Positions 34,650 through 42,971 of a stretch of 64,000 bases of DNA are shown here, one piece after another. The first letter of the stretch is position 1, and every line of letters starts with the position of its first letter. The notes beneath the pieces are model-generated. The model saw only the letters and a program-made list of their open reading frames with translations. It had not been told where the DNA came from and did not search any database. The translations under genes were made by a program, and so were the position numbers. The stretch lies in NCBI RefSeq assembly GCF_017813335.1, contig NZ_JAGIYY010000001.1, positions 310,001-374,000 on the forward strand, read 5' to 3'. This stretch comes from Tianweitania sediminis (GTDB taxonomy: Bacteria; Pseudomonadota; Alphaproteobacteria; Rhizobiales; Rhizobiaceae).

Positions 34650-35546
34650 CTAGAGCCGATAAAAGCGCTTGGCGTTGTCATGAAACAGCGCCGCCTGCTC
34701 CTCCAGATCGAAGCTCGCTGCGATCGCCTTGAAGGTGTCGTAGATCTGATCGTAGCTCATCTGGATTCTCGAAACCGGATAATCGGTTCCGAACATTGAT
34801 CGCTCGGTGCCGAAGCAGTCGATGCAGTGCAGAGCCACGTCCCGCACGCTCTCCAACGTCCAGTCGTGATCGTAGGCGCCAGGATTCGAGATCTTGATTG
34901 CGATGTTCGGGCAAGTCGCGATCAACTTCAGTCCGTCACGCCAGCGCTGCATGCCTTCGGCATCGCGATCGATGGGGCTGCCACAGTGATTGATGATGAT
35001 CTGCAGGCCGGGCAGATCGCTGGCAATCTCCCGAACAATTTCGGCCTGGTAGGGATACATCATCAGTTCAAGGTTCAGCCCGTGCGACTGCAGAGCTGCT
35101 ACGTCGCGCCGCCAAGCAGCGTTACGGCCAAGCTCCGGATCTGTCACGAAGCACTTCTTGGGATCCGGATGCCAGCTGAGGATGCCGCGAATGCCTGTGA
35201 CGCGATCGAAGGAGGCCTGTTCGGCGATGACGCTCAGGGCGTTTTCCTGGCCGAGGGAAGCACCCCCGACATAACGGACGGCAACGCCGTTCGACTTATC
35301 GAGAGTTTCGAGCCAACGGGTTTCGCCGACCGGATCACCCGCCCAGAGCGCCTCGATGTGTACGGTCGCCACCACATTGTGCTTGCTGGCGTCGCGCGAA
35401 TAATCGGCCGGCAGATAATCATGTGCGATCTGCTCAAGTCCGGGAAGCGCTTGGACCGTAGGGTCGGACGGCAGCAGCCACGGGTGCTTGCCCATCGAAA
35501 GATCCCACAGGTGATGATGCGGATCGATAACGGGTCCCGAATACAT
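34650..35546 (-). CDS. amidohydrolase family protein (COG3618, TIM-barrel lactonase-like)
   Basis: A 298-residue metal-dependent hydrolase. The N-terminal HxH motif (VIDPHHHLWDLSMG), a conserved His in INHCGSPID, and the C-terminal Asp in MFGTDYPVS are the hallmarks of the COG3618 group (2-pyrone-4,6-dicarboxylate lactonase and L-fuconolactonase relatives). Probable activity is lactone or cyclic amide opening in the cytoplasm. ATG 35546 is preferred over a GTG three codons earlier because GAGGGG is then 8 nt upstream. It lies convergent to argE with a 29-bp gap and 155 bp downstream of an AraC regulator. Confidence 0.82.
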   Translation of the reverse strand: MYSGPVIDPHHHLWDLSMGKHPWLLPSDPTVQALPGLEQIAHDYLPADYSRDASKHNVVATVHIEALWAGDPVGETRWLETLDKSNGVAVRYVGGASLGQENALSVIAEQASFDRVTGIRGILSWHPDPKKCFVTDPELGRNAAWRRDVAALQSHGLNLELMMYPYQAEIVREIASDLPGLQIIINHCGSPIDRDAEGMQRWRDGLKLIATCPNIAIKISNPGAYDHDWTLESVRDVALHCIDCFGTERSMFGTDYPVSRIQMSYDQIYDTFKAIAASFDLEEQAALFHDNAKRFYRL

Positions 35547-35701
35547 GTGCCTCACCCCTCAGTTCGGCTTCATTTGCTGGTTGGTCCAGGTGTTCGCGAT
35601 CTTCGCCGCAACTGCCTCTAACCGGCCCAAACTTGTATCTGCTTGGCCTCTTCAGGCTTCGTATTGTGAAAATCGGCCATCAACGAGGTTGTTTGATCAG
35701 A

Positions 35702-36655
35702 TCACACTTGCGCACGCCTCCACCGCAGTGGCGTGAAACCAGTCAGCTTGCGAAACGACGTCGTGAAGTGGCTTTGATCAGCGAAGCCACAGCACAAGGC
35801 GATTTCGGCCAGTGAGAGGTCCCTCTCGCCCAACAAAGCCTTGGCGCGGTCCACACGCTTGGCGACGATCCAGTCATGTGGCGTTTGCCCCTTCGATTGC
35901 CGGAAGATCCGGGCGAAGTGCCGTTGGCTCCAGCCCGTGACGCCTGCCAGGTCAAGAACCGGAAGATTACCGTGAAGATGTGCGTCTACATAGGCTTCGA
36001 GCGTAAGCCAGTCCCGCGCTGAGAACGCGCTGACCGTCCCCGTGGGCTGAACGGGCGCTGCCCGCTCGAGAAGATGAAAAATCAGCGCCTGGATCAGATC
36101 GTCAGAGGTAGACCGCCGCTGCGACTTACCCGGACTGCTGATCTCCCAAAGCCGATGCAGTATCCCAGCGACATACGGGTCCTCGCCAGAAGCGCCTGCC
36201 AAAGGTGCGAAGCTTGAAGCCAAGTCCGAGGGGCAATCCGGCCCTACAAGTTTCTGAACCAGAGGTACGGGTATCGCCAGGATTATCAGCCGACGATCAC
36301 CCCCTGCCCGCCAGCGGCTGCCTGTTCCGGGCGGCACCACGATGAGGTCCCCCGTCCGGGATGATCCGGTTTGCCAGCCGAGCCCCATGTTCCATTCGTA
36401 GCTACAGGCAGAGCGCAAGGGTGTGGAAACCACCAGTTCATCGATCGGCGGATCGGCAAGTTCGTGGCGTTCCTGTTCAACCAGGATGAGGCTGGACTGC
36501 AGGGTGCCCCTGACGGAACGATGCTGCTGCGGAAACAAACCGTATGCGGATTGCTGGTAGAAGTCCGCGTAGGTGCGGTAGGTCTCTTCGCAGTTCTTTC
36601 GCACGGCGTTCGAGAACAGCGCCGTCTGTGAAGCATGGATGTGGGTGGGCCGCAT
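35702..36655 (-). CDS. AraC family transcriptional regulator
   Basis: A 317-residue regulator. The first 200 residues form a cupin-like ligand domain (DLIVVPPGTGSRWRAG). The last 100 hold two helix-turn-helix units: LDLAGVTGWSQRHFARIFRQSKGQTPHDWI and SLAEIALCCGFADQSHFTTSFRKLTGFTPLRWRR. The second matches the family's C-terminal signature. It begins 11 bp after the aminotransferase stop on the same strand, so it may be co-transcribed with the DUF1330 and aminotransferase genes. Likely targets are that operon and/or the downstream amidohydrolase. Confidence 0.85.
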   Translation of the reverse strand: MRPTHIHASQTALFSNAVRKNCEETYRTYADFYQQSAYGLFPQQHRSVRGTLQSSLILVEQERHELADPPIDELVVSTPLRSACSYEWNMGLGWQTGSSRTGDLIVVPPGTGSRWRAGGDRRLIILAIPVPLVQKLVGPDCPSDLASSFAPLAGASGEDPYVAGILHRLWEISSPGKSQRRSTSDDLIQALIFHLLERAAPVQPTGTVSAFSARDWLTLEAYVDAHLHGNLPVLDLAGVTGWSQRHFARIFRQSKGQTPHDWIVAKRVDRAKALLGERDLSLAEIALCCGFADQSHFTTSFRKLTGFTPLRWRRAQV

Positions 36656-36666
36656 CGTCTAACCAG

Positions 36667-37926
36667 TCACTTTGAGCTGAGCCTTGCAACGGCCTTTGCA
36701 AGACGCTTGATACCCTCGACGATCCGCTCCGGCGAATTGAAGGTGAAATTGATGCGCATAGCGCCATGGTTCCGGCCAGTGACGTCAAAAACGCTGCTGG
36801 GCGTGATGCACACGCCTTCTTCCAGTCCCACTCGCATCAAAGCGTCCGTATCGAGGTCCGGGTCGCGCGCAACAGCCCAGACGAACATGCCGCCCTGCGG
36901 CTTTTGCCAGGTGAAGGACGCCGCAAGATGGTCACTTAGCGCCTGGCACAGGGCGTCCCGGCGCTCGCGGTACAACGCAAGGATGCGGGGCTGCATCCGC
37001 TCCGCCAGGCCCGCCTCCATCGCCATCAAAGCTATTCTTTGCGTCAGGCCGCTGGTGCACATATCGGAACCCTGCTTGGCCATGACCATGGCAGCGATCA
37101 TTTCCGGCGCGGCGATCACCCATCCAATCCGCAAACCTGGGGCAACTTCTTTCGACAACGTCCCGGTATAGATCACCGGGCCCCGATAGGGGTTGTTCCC
37201 GACAGGGCCTTGCCGTTCGCCTGACAGCGACAACAAGCGCGGCAAAGGTTCGCCCTCATAGTAAAGTCCGCCGTATGGATCGTCCTCCACCAACCATGTG
37301 CCCGTGAGATGCGCCGCCTCCACCATTGTCCGTCTCTGGTCGACATCCACCAGGCGGCCGCTCGGATTGGAAAAGTTGGGCACGGTGTAAACGAACTGCG
37401 CGCCGGAGAAGACTTGGTTGTAATCCTCTGAACCATCTGGCGTGAAGGGCCGGTACTGCGGTCGGTAAGGCTTCCAAGCGTCGATTGCGCCCAGGTAGGT
37501 CGGAGAATGTGCGGTGATCCGGCCGCTGGGCTCCAGCAGCACCTTTCCTACAAGGTCGAGGGCCTGCATCCCTGCCGTGGTGACCAATACGTTCTCACGC
37601 GTCAGTTGCACATGCGCGTCGCTGAAGCGCGCGGCCAAGCGATCTCGCAGTGCCGGCAGTCCGTCGATACGACTATAACCAAGCACTTCAGGACCATGAT
37701 CGCGTACCGCACGAGCCGCAATGTCGGCCAGCTCTTCAGCCGGATAGGTGGCAGGATCCGGCAACCCGCCGGCCAGGTTCACGATATCCGGTCGCCCCGC
37801 AACCGATAAAAACGTTTTGGTGACTTCGTTAGTCGTCGAAAGCCACCCTGCGAACGGGGGCCGTGGGGCGGAGGCAGCTTGGTCCTCCGAGGCAAAAGCG
37901 GAGCTGCTGATCACGGCTGACCTCAC
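36667..37926 (-). CDS. PLP-dependent aminotransferase, class I/II (2-aminoadipate transaminase-like)
   Basis: A 419-residue fold-type I aminotransferase of the MocR/LysN/kynurenine group, lacking an N-terminal GntR domain. Seen are VNLAGGLPDPATYP near the start, NFSNPSGR (pyridine-ring Asn and Pro), VEDDPYGGLYYEGEPLP (Asp that binds the PLP nitrogen) and YTGTLSKEVAPGLRIGW (Schiff-base Lys). It would transfer the amino group of an alpha-amino acid to 2-oxoglutarate. The GTG start at 37926 lies 4 bp after the DUF1330 stop. An Lrp regulator is divergent from this small operon, consistent with an amino-acid-responsive circuit. Confidence 0.85.
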   Translation of the reverse strand: MRSAVISSSAFASEDQAASAPRPPFAGWLSTTNEVTKTFLSVAGRPDIVNLAGGLPDPATYPAEELADIAARAVRDHGPEVLGYSRIDGLPALRDRLAARFSDAHVQLTRENVLVTTAGMQALDLVGKVLLEPSGRITAHSPTYLGAIDAWKPYRPQYRPFTPDGSEDYNQVFSGAQFVYTVPNFSNPSGRLVDVDQRRTMVEAAHLTGTWLVEDDPYGGLYYEGEPLPRLLSLSGERQGPVGNNPYRGPVIYTGTLSKEVAPGLRIGWVIAAPEMIAAMVMAKQGSDMCTSGLTQRIALMAMEAGLAERMQPRILALYRERRDALCQALSDHLAASFTWQKPQGGMFVWAVARDPDLDTDALMRVGLEEGVCITPSSVFDVTGRNHGAMRINFTFNSPERIVEGIKRLAKAVARLSSK

Positions 37927-37930
37927 CTTG

Positions 37931-38251
37931 TCAGACGAGTGGATCGGGTGCTGCGGAATGCGGACGCCCTTCCTGGAGGATCATGCGGCCGTCCGAAGCT
38001 GCTGCGCGCCTGAACTCCGAAACGCGCTGATATTCAGGATCGTTGTACCAGGCTTCAGCTGACGCGCGGTCAGGGAACTCAAGTATCACCATGCGCTGTT
38101 CAAACGGATCACCCTCAGACGTGGTTACCGGCTCGCCGCGAGTGAGAAACTTGCCACCATGTCGTGCAAGCGTGCTTGGCGTCACATCGGTATACTTCTT
38201 GTAGGTCTCGGGATCGTGCACCGTCATGGTGCAGATCATGTAGGCCGCCAT
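37931..38251 (-). CDS. DUF1330-type ferredoxin-like fold protein
   Basis: A 106-residue protein. MICTMTVHDPETYKKYTDV, ILEFPDRASAEAWYNDPEYQ and VSEFRRAAASDGRMILQEG are the typical core of the DUF1330 dimeric alpha/beta-barrel family. Biochemical function is not established. ATG 38251 is fixed by GGAGGA 5 nt upstream; a longer open frame to 38497 overlaps the divergent Lrp gene. It is the first gene of the aminotransferase-AraC unit. Confidence 0.82.
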   Translation of the reverse strand: MAAYMICTMTVHDPETYKKYTDVTPSTLARHGGKFLTRGEPVTTSEGDPFEQRMVILEFPDRASAEAWYNDPEYQRVSEFRRAAASDGRMILQEGRPHSAAPDPLV

Positions 38252-38373
38252 CGCTGTCCTCCTCGAAGTGCCTTCCCAGATTACCGCCTTGTTTGGAGCA
38301 AATCCCGCTAAACATGCGCGCCAAAATTGCGGTTCGTGGCATTTTCCTCTATGCTTGAGCCGACGGAGAGAGG

Positions 38374-38820
38374 ATGCCGCCAATGGATGCGTTGGATGCG
38401 ATTGATCATCGGATTCTGCGTGAGTTGCGCGCTGATGGACGCATCTCGACCGTTGATCTTGCAAGCCGCGTAGGCCTTTCCCCAACACCTTGCGCACGAC
38501 GCGTAAAGCGCTTGGAGGATGCCGGCGTGATCCAAGGCTACACCGCCAAGATCAATCCCGCGGCACTGGGCCTTGCAATCTGTGTAATGGTTTCTGTCCG
38601 GCTCGGTAAACAAGGTCCCGAGGGCGCAGGGGAGTTTCTCCGGGAGGTCAGCAAGCACCCGGAAATCACGGAATGCCTGCTGGTGACCGGAAACATCGAC
38701 TATCTATTGCGGGTCTGGGTGAAGGACATCCCGGCCCTCCGCGACTTCATCAGCAATGTGCTGCAGTCAATCCCCTCCGTCGCCGAGACGTCCACCATGG
38801 TGGTGCTGAATCTGAGTTAG
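38374..38820 (+). CDS. Lrp/AsnC family transcriptional regulator
   Basis: A 148-residue leucine-responsive-type regulator. The helix-turn-helix covers residues about 8-55 (LDAIDHRILRELRADGRISTVDLASRVGLS, PCARRVKRLEDAGVI). The RAM ligand and oligomerisation domain follows (VTGNIDYLLRVWVKD). Start at ATG 38374 or 38383. It is divergent from the DUF1330-aminotransferase operon over a 122-bp gap and most likely controls it according to an amino-acid level. Confidence 0.87.
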   Translation: MPPMDALDAIDHRILRELRADGRISTVDLASRVGLSPTPCARRVKRLEDAGVIQGYTAKINPAALGLAICVMVSVRLGKQGPEGAGEFLREVSKHPEITECLLVTGNIDYLLRVWVKDIPALRDFISNVLQSIPSVAETSTMVVLNLS

Positions 38821-39026
38821 TACGGCCGCTTTTTACTAGCTGACGATCCGGAGATCTAGTTCAGGGTCTGCGACAGGATGTGTAAGCTGCCGTTTGCACC
38901 TGCTAAGTGCTACCAATCGATGATGCCGTCATTGCCGGGCGGCAGCGGCCATCAGGCGGTCTGGCCTCTGAAGGGGCGGCACTCCCGATCTGCGTGATGG
39001 CTACAATCAGTTGAAAGCAACGGAAC

Positions 39027-39503
39027 TCATAGGGTTCCCAGGCTGCCCCGGTGGAAAATCAGCGGAGCCTCTTCGCGCAGGATCTGCACACCGAGTACAG
39101 ATCCGAGCACAAAGTCGTGGTCGCCCGCTTCGAAGACACGATGAAGATCGCAATCGATGGCAGCCAGTGCGCCATCCAACACAAAGCCGCCTGTCGGCGC
39201 TTCCGTCCAGTTGATCCCGTCCAGCCGCCCTGGTCCGCGCTTCGACACTTGCTGGCATAGCGCAGCCTGATCAGCAGCCAGAACGTTCACGCAAAACCGG
39301 CTGGCCTCGCGGATGGTCGGCCAAGTGGTGGAACTGCGCGCCGGCAGGAAGCCAACCAGCGGCGGATCAAGCGAGACGGAGGTGAAACTCCCCACGACCA
39401 TCGCGACTGGCGATCCGTCGAGATCACGCGCAGCGACAACGCACACGCCGGTCGGGTAGTGCCCCAGAACGTTGCGAAACTGGCTCTGATTGATCACGCC
39501 CAT
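39027..39503 (-). CDS. flavin reductase family protein (flavin-dependent monooxygenase small component)
   Basis: A 158-residue flavin reductase-like domain. FRNVLGHYPTGVCVVAARD, VGSFTSVSLDPPLVGFLPARSST and FCVNVLAADQ are the HpaC/StyB family landmarks. It would reduce FMN or FAD with NAD(P)H and pass the reduced flavin to a monooxygenase. The obvious partner is the luciferase-like protein at 42968-44209 in the same run of minus-strand genes. It is the last gene of that run, 9 bp after an SDR. Confidence 0.87.
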   Translation of the reverse strand: MGVINQSQFRNVLGHYPTGVCVVAARDLDGSPVAMVVGSFTSVSLDPPLVGFLPARSSTTWPTIREASRFCVNVLAADQAALCQQVSKRGPGRLDGINWTEAPTGGFVLDGALAAIDCDLHRVFEAGDHDFVLGSVLGVQILREEAPLIFHRGSLGTL

Positions 39504-39512
39504 TTCGTCTCC

Positions 39513-40262
39513 TCATCTTGCCGTGTAGCCGCCATCAACCAAATGGTGGCTTCCGGTCACAAAGCTTGCCTCGTCGGACAAAAGCCAAAGAACGAGGGCT
39601 GCAACTTCATCAGCCCGCCCCAGGCGAGACAACAAATGTCGTGCACCGATGTCCTGTCGGCGGGCTTCGTCGAGCCGCCCAGCCTGCAAAGGCGTGTCGA
39701 TATAGCCGGGACCAACCGTGTTGACCCGAATTCCCTGCGGCGCACCGTCGATGGCGGCCGCACAAGCGAGGCCAAGAAGTGCATGTTTGGAAGCGGTGTA
39801 GTGCGCGAAGCCACCAACACCAACGCTCCCCATAACGGAAGACACAAGAACTGCCGCGCCGCCCCCGTTCGCGGCCATTCCCTTGAAGGCGGCATTCAAG
39901 GCGTAGAACACGCCGTCCAGACTGACCGCCATGACGCGGCGCCAGTCTTCCACGGGCATGGACCCGACCGGATGCTTGGAGCCGGTGATCCCGGCAGATG
40001 CAACAAGCAAACCCGGCGCTCCGAACACGCGCTCGGCCTTGTTGAATGCGGCTTCTACCGCCGCTGGATCGCTCACATCCAAGGTTAGTGCAAGCGCCCG
40101 CTCCGTTCCGAGTTCGGCGGCGAGGGCCGAAGCGCGGGGAGCATCGGCGTCGGCGATCACCACGAGCGCGTCCTCGCCCGCCAGGCGACGCACGCAGGCT
40201 TCGCCAATGCCGGAAGCTCCACCCGTGATCAACGCGACCTTCTGCGCAAAACGCCCCGCCAT
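39513..40262 (-). CDS. SDR family oxidoreductase
   Basis: A 249-residue short-chain dehydrogenase with TGGASGIGEACVRRL at the cofactor loop, IADADAP after beta-strand 2 (NAD type), VASAGI in place of NNAG, VSSVMGSVGVGG and HYTASKHA with the Tyr-Lys pair. It starts 2 bp after the YciI stop. Part of the 39.0-44.2 kb catabolic operon, where it probably oxidises an alcohol or reduces a ketone formed after the monooxygenase step. Confidence 0.87.
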   Translation of the reverse strand: MAGRFAQKVALITGGASGIGEACVRRLAGEDALVVIADADAPRASALAAELGTERALALTLDVSDPAAVEAAFNKAERVFGAPGLLVASAGITGSKHPVGSMPVEDWRRVMAVSLDGVFYALNAAFKGMAANGGGAAVLVSSVMGSVGVGGFAHYTASKHALLGLACAAAIDGAPQGIRVNTVGPGYIDTPLQAGRLDEARRQDIGARHLLSRLGRADEVAALVLWLLSDEASFVTGSHHLVDGGYTAR

Positions 40263-40264
40263 GC

Positions 40265-40534
40265 TCAGCCCTGCAGGTCGCCCATGGTAGGGTTGTAGCC
40301 GATGCAGTCATATCGCGCGAAGCCACCGGAGGTGAACGGATCACCTTCTAGGAACCTGTGTGCGCTCGCGGCGTCCGCGGCTCGCAGCACAATCACGCCT
40401 CCGGTGGCGGGGTCTCGCCGGCCCGCGGAAATCACGTCGGCGGACGAAACGGCCGCGCGCAACCAACTGCGGTGCGCATCCAACGCATCGGCAGTGATCT
40501 CCTTTAGGTACTCACTTGGACAAACAAAAATCAT
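40265..40534 (-). CDS. YciI family protein
   Basis: An 89-residue dimeric ferredoxin-like protein with the YciI-type pattern (AHRSWLRAAVSSADVISAG, GVIVLRAADAASAHRFLEGDPF and YNP near the end). Related domains include muconolactone isomerase-like and chlorodienelactone-associated proteins, so an isomerase role in the pathway is possible but unproved. ATG 40534 is selected because AAGGAG lies 6 nt upstream; a TTG at 40552 overlapping the upstream SDR stop is less likely. Confidence 0.8.
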   Translation of the reverse strand: MIFVCPSEYLKEITADALDAHRSWLRAAVSSADVISAGRRDPATGGVIVLRAADAASAHRFLEGDPFTSGGFARYDCIGYNPTMGDLQG

Positions 40535-40548
40535 CGGCAGCTCCTTCT

Positions 40549-41313
40549 TCAAATCGCCACGCGACCGCCGTCGCAGGCAATAATCTGGCCGGTGACGAAT
40601 GCGGAATGATCGGACGCCAAGAAAAGGGCCAGTCCTGCGATGTCTTCCGGCGTGCCAAGGCGGCCGAGCGGTGTTGCTTCGAGGCGCTGCACCACGCCCG
40701 CATTGCCAAGCGCGGGCGCCAGCATCGGCGTGTCAATGGCGCCCGGTGCGATCGCGTTGACGCGGATGTTGTGCTCGCCCAAGGAGGCCGCCAGTGCCCG
40801 CGTCAGCGCCACGAGCCCGCCCTTGGAGGCGGTGTAGGCGTCGATGTTCTTCTGCCCCACGATGCCTGCGATAGATGCGTTGAAGATTATGGACCCACGC
40901 TTGGCATCCACCATCTCCCGGCCGAGAAAGCGCGTCATGAGAAAGGCGCCCGTCAGATTGATGCGTATGATATCGTTCCACGCCTCAAGCGTAGTTTCGA
41001 AGATGGACACCATCGGATATCGCGCCGTTTCCGAGTAGCCGATACCCGCGTTGTTGAAGAGGATGTCCGGCACGCCGTGCTCGGCCAGGATGCGGCTGCA
41101 AGCCGCTTCCACCTGGCTGGCGTCGCCGAGATCACACACGATGAAGGTTGCCGAGCCGAGGTGCGACAGCTCCGCCGCGGCGGCCTCGCCCTTTTCCGCG
41201 TTCCAGTCCACGATCACCACCCGCGCACCTTCCCGCAGGAAAAGACGCGCGGAGGCAAGACCCTGTCCGCTCGCACCACCGGTTATCACAGCAAGCTTGT
41301 TTGTGAGCTGCAT
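40549..41313 (-). CDS. SDR family oxidoreductase
   Basis: A 254-residue short-chain dehydrogenase: TGGASGQGLASARLF at the cofactor loop (Gln replaces the usual Ile), VDWNAEKG (NAD preference), LFNNAGIGY, IIFNASIAG and DAYTASKGG with the Tyr and Lys. GGAGG lies 7 nt before the ATG. It lies between the YciI gene and an alpha/beta hydrolase (21 bp upstream). It differs from the SDR at 39513, so two different redox steps are likely. Confidence 0.86.
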   Translation of the reverse strand: MQLTNKLAVITGGASGQGLASARLFLREGARVVIVDWNAEKGEAAAAELSHLGSATFIVCDLGDASQVEAACSRILAEHGVPDILFNNAGIGYSETARYPMVSIFETTLEAWNDIIRINLTGAFLMTRFLGREMVDAKRGSIIFNASIAGIVGQKNIDAYTASKGGLVALTRALAASLGEHNIRVNAIAPGAIDTPMLAPALGNAGVVQRLEATPLGRLGTPEDIAGLALFLASDHSAFVTGQIIACDGGRVAI

Positions 41314-41334
41314 GCTTTTTCCTCCCGCGCCGAT

Positions 41335-42174
41335 CTACGGCCGCTCAGGCGGCATTACGGTGTGACGCGCGATCCATGGCAAAATCGTCCGCAGCACCTC
41401 ATGCGGATAGTCGAGCACCATGGAGTGGCCGCCCCTTCCCAGTACCACCAGATCGCTGGCTGGGATCAGGCTTGCTATCTCGGCCGACTGAGCCACCGGT
41501 GTGAGGATGTCTTCTGCGCCAACTAGCACTAAAGTCGGCACCGAAACCTTAGGCAGTCCGGCCCGGGAGTCATAAACCCGGATGCCTTCCCCTTGCGCTT
41601 CATAACCCGCATAGCTTGTTGGCCAAGGGTTTCGCACCATTGCGTCCACCAGCGCGGCTGTGCGGTCGTGATCGGATAAAATCAGCGGCGACAGGGCCCA
41701 TGGAAGTGTCATTGTCATCAGTGCTTCCGCCGGTGCGCCGCTGCGCCGCAGCGCCAGTTGCGCGTCAAGCCACCGCTTCTGCACCGTGGTGTAGGCAGGC
41801 AGCGTGTTGAGGAGCACTGCGCAGCCGACACTGTGTTCATAGCGGATAAGCAGCGATTGCAGAACTGAGCCGCCGAGCGACCATCCCACCACGGCAGGCG
41901 CTACCAGGCCCAGATGCGCGATCAGCCCGGCCACATCGTCGGCCATAGCATCCATCGTGTAGGGCCCTGGCGGCACGCTGCTGCGGCCCGTGCCTCGGTT
42001 GTCGAAAACGACGGTGCGGTGATGCTTGCGAAATTCGCCTATGACCCCCGCCCAGGCCAGCATGTTCTGACCCAGGCCGGAGATCAGCAAGAGCGGCGGC
42101 CCTTCGCCTCCAATCTCAAATTGAAGTTCGATGCCGTTCACCTTGGCGCGGTCGGAGATGGTGTCAGGGGTCAT
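41335..42174 (-). CDS. alpha/beta hydrolase (3-oxoadipate enol-lactonase/esterase-like)
   Basis: A 279-residue alpha/beta hydrolase. LISGLGQNMLAW is the oxyanion region, FDNRGTGRSS the conserved turn, VGWSLGGSV carries the nucleophile Ser (about 103), LVGAEDILTP the acid Asp and LGRGGHSMV the catalytic His. The pattern recalls PcaD and meta-cleavage-product hydrolases. It is followed 11 bp upstream by a second hydrolase of the same fold but low similarity. It probably acts on a lactone, ester or C-C bond in the operon's pathway. Confidence 0.85.
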   Translation of the reverse strand: MTPDTISDRAKVNGIELQFEIGGEGPPLLLISGLGQNMLAWAGVIGEFRKHHRTVVFDNRGTGRSSVPPGPYTMDAMADDVAGLIAHLGLVAPAVVGWSLGGSVLQSLLIRYEHSVGCAVLLNTLPAYTTVQKRWLDAQLALRRSGAPAEALMTMTLPWALSPLILSDHDRTAALVDAMVRNPWPTSYAGYEAQGEGIRVYDSRAGLPKVSVPTLVLVGAEDILTPVAQSAEIASLIPASDLVVLGRGGHSMVLDYPHEVLRTILPWIARHTVMPPERP

Positions 42175-42185
42175 GGCAGGTTTCC

Positions 42186-42971
42186 TCAGTCGAGGAACTC
42201 CCGCAGCGCTTCAAGGAATGCGTCTTCCGTCTCCACCATGGGCAGGTGCCCGGCTCCCCGGAGGATCTTTACCTCAGCGCCCGGGATCGCCGCACCCCAT
42301 GCTTCAGCATAGACTGGCGGAACAAGTCCGTCGTCGGATCCATGCAGAACAAGTGTCGGAACGCGCAGATGTTTCAGCCGACGGGCCAATCCGCGATCCG
42401 GGATTGGCCACATGAATTTGGACGCGGAGCCCAGGTTCTGGCTGCGGTAAAAGATGTAGTGCTTGGCATCACCCTCGAAGCTGTTGGTTTCTCTCGGCGC
42501 CCGGGCTGGATCGGCCCATTTCGCTTCGTCGAAGGCCTTTTGCGGGATCGCGAAAGGATCGGGCATGGGATGGTCGTCGAGCCATAAACCGTAGGCATCC
42601 ACCAGCACCAACCGCCGCACCAGATCCGGGCAGGCGACCGCGACTTCGGCGGCAAACATCCCGCCCAGTGAGTGGCCAACCAGATCAACCGCTCCATGCT
42701 CTGCCACGATCGGGGTCAGCCAGGTGCGATAGTGTAGGATGAGATCCAGGATGTCGGTCAGATCCGTGAAACCGCCGGACTGACCGAAGCCCGGATGCTC
42801 TGGCGCCAGAACCGTGCGTCCCTGCGCCAATCGCTTCAGAAAGGATGCGGCTCCCGGATGCTGCTCGAAGCCGTGGAAGAAAACCAGCGGCGAGCCTGAA
42901 CCGCCCATGAAGACGCGGTAAGAGGCATCGCCCAGATCTTCCATGCGGGAATGGATGGTCGCGTCCATCAT
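42186..42971 (-). CDS. alpha/beta hydrolase
   Basis: A hydrolase of about 261 residues: FFHGFEQHPG (oxyanion loop), EHPGFGQSGGF, VGHSLGGMF with the nucleophile Ser (about 97), LHGSDDGLVP (acid) and RGAGHLPMVE (His). The ATG at 42971 overlaps the monooxygenase stop (ATGA). The next codon is also ATG and has the better 7-nt spacing from AGGAGG. It is translationally coupled to the luciferase-like monooxygenase, so it may act directly on its product, for example an ester or lactone made by Baeyer-Villiger-type oxygenation. Confidence 0.84.
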   Translation of the reverse strand: MMDATIHSRMEDLGDASYRVFMGGSGSPLVFFHGFEQHPGAASFLKRLAQGRTVLAPEHPGFGQSGGFTDLTDILDLILHYRTWLTPIVAEHGAVDLVGHSLGGMFAAEVAVACPDLVRRLVLVDAYGLWLDDHPMPDPFAIPQKAFDEAKWADPARAPRETNSFEGDAKHYIFYRSQNLGSASKFMWPIPDRGLARRLKHLRVPTLVLHGSDDGLVPPVYAEAWGAAIPGAEVKILRGAGHLPMVETEDAFLEALREFLD